Below, piece after piece: positions 63,511-64,000 of a DNA stretch of 64,000 nt. Every line of letters starts with the position of its first letter. The first letter of the stretch is position 1. Source of the DNA: UBA6109 sp035366835 (GTDB lineage: Bacteria > Desulfobacterota > Syntrophia > Syntrophales > UBA6109). The position numbers and the translations under genes are program-made. Under the pieces are notes generated by a model, which had not been told where the DNA came from, did no database searches, and saw nothing but the letters and a program-made list of their open reading frames with translations. The stretch spans positions 41,761 through 105,760 of the forward strand of contig DAOSIS010000012.1 of NCBI GenBank assembly GCA_035366835.1, written 5' to 3'.

Positions 63511-63938
63511 TTGCGGTACTCCGCCTCGACGGCGATGGCGATGCCGCCGCGGACGGCGAAGTTCGCCGTGACCCTGCACATCCGGGGCGCAAGGGCCTTC
63601 ACCAGGTCGTCGAGGATGACGTTCGTCACGTGTTCGTGGAATGTCCCTTCCTCGCGGAAGGACCAGAGGTAGAGCTTAAGGGACTTGGATTCGACGATGC
63701 GCTTGTCCGGGATGTACTCGATGCGGATCTTCGCGAAGTCGGGCTGGCCCGTCTTCGGGCAGATGCAGGTGAATTCGTCGGTCGAGAGCGACACCGTATA
63801 GTCGCGTCCGGGATGATGGTTGGGAAAGGTCTCCAGCTTCCGGACCGGTTTCGTCTGCCCGCCCAGCAGCGTGAGGTCGTCCAGATCGGTCTTTTGCACA
63901 GCGCCCGCTGCTGGCCTCTTCCCCTTCGTCTTCTTCAT
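63507..63938 (-). CDS. queF: NADPH-dependent preQ0 reductase QueF
   Basis: 143 residues, the short (type I) form. Catalytic Cys in [21 protein letters not shown]; substrate-binding [13 protein letters not shown], then [13 protein letters not shown]. It reduces the nitrile of preQ0 to preQ1. The start is 62 bases from the right edge; no preQ1 riboswitch was recognised there. It is operonic with the transporter. Confidence 0.95.
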   Translation of the reverse strand: MKKTKGKRPAAGAVQKTDLDDLTLLGGQTKPVRKLETFPNHHPGRDYTVSLSTDEFTCICPKTGQPDFAKIRIEYIPDKRIVESKSLKLYLWSFREEGTFHEHVTNVILDDLVKALAPRMCRVTANFAVRGGIAIAVEAEYRK

Positions 63939-64000
63939 GGCCTCTGCTCCCCCCTCCCGCGCCCGAATGGCCTTCCGCGATACCGGGGGAGAGTAGGGGA

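Noticed and set aside
63939..64000. A preQ1 riboswitch before queF
   Set aside because: The short leader present here has no recognisable aptamer; more sequence to the right would be needed.

Overview
The window is GC-rich Gram-negative DNA. A type II secretion system, an RND efflux pump, an LPS heptose enzyme, a secretin and a selenocysteine formate dehydrogenase all appear. The gene mix (long CotA/OmpB-like multicopper oxidase, FdnGHI-type selenoprotein, NosL proteins, a receiver protein with a C-terminal Cys domain, SLBB export protein) fits Desulfobacterota (former Deltaproteobacteria), perhaps near Syntrophales/Geobacterales. This assignment is inference; there is no rRNA in the window. 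I see no rRNA, tRNA or CRISPR array.

Layout. (1) 1-3032: end of an exopolysaccharide export locus: SLBB protein cut by the left edge, strong terminator, Gly/Ala-repeat secreted protein, small secreted protein. (2) 3331-8583: giant multicopper oxidase ending in seven 35-residue WDG repeats, a Mip-like FKBP isomerase and a lytic transglycosylase. (3) 8731-13693: type II secretion genes gspI-J-K-L-M-C on the plus strand. (4) 13701-25651: a 12-gene minus-strand metal/thiol island: two TlpA-like proteins, CusA-like pump, MFP with HMBD, YHS and Met/His-rich tail, an ABC/FtsX exporter with a CC/CPFC membrane protein, two NosL proteins, Cys-rich secreted protein, Spy-like protein. (5) 26001-29228: lipoprotein, then gspD and gspG, the other half of the T2SS. 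gspE, F, H and O are absent. (6) 29594-34731: two-component signalling cluster. (7) 34871-41097: dnaJ, TPR protein, purC, two metallo-beta-lactamase-fold proteins, rsmB, fmt. (8) 41098-43504: palindromic repeats and a second WDG-repeat secreted protein, lying between fmt and priA. (9) 43505-48256: priA, dksA-like, hldE-C/rfaE2, comF, rsfS. (10) 48590-51247: TIM-barrel isomerase and DppBC-type permeases. (11) 51315-51795: RelBE-type toxin-antitoxin pair. (12) 51834-57992: cupin-monooxygenase fusion, then fdhE and fdnGHI with an in-frame UGA (Sec196). (13) 58181-61729: small metalloprotease and a polar amino-acid ABC operon. (14) 61788-63938: palindromic repeat, Asp/Glu racemase, queuosine transporter and QueF.

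How the parts may work together (inference): a secreted copper enzyme, its folding and secretion machinery, and an adjacent metal/thiol handling island form one 26 kb block (3.3-29.2 kb). The WDG-repeat family, seen once fused to the oxidase and once alone, and the 12-gene island are the least familiar parts and the best candidates for undescribed biology.
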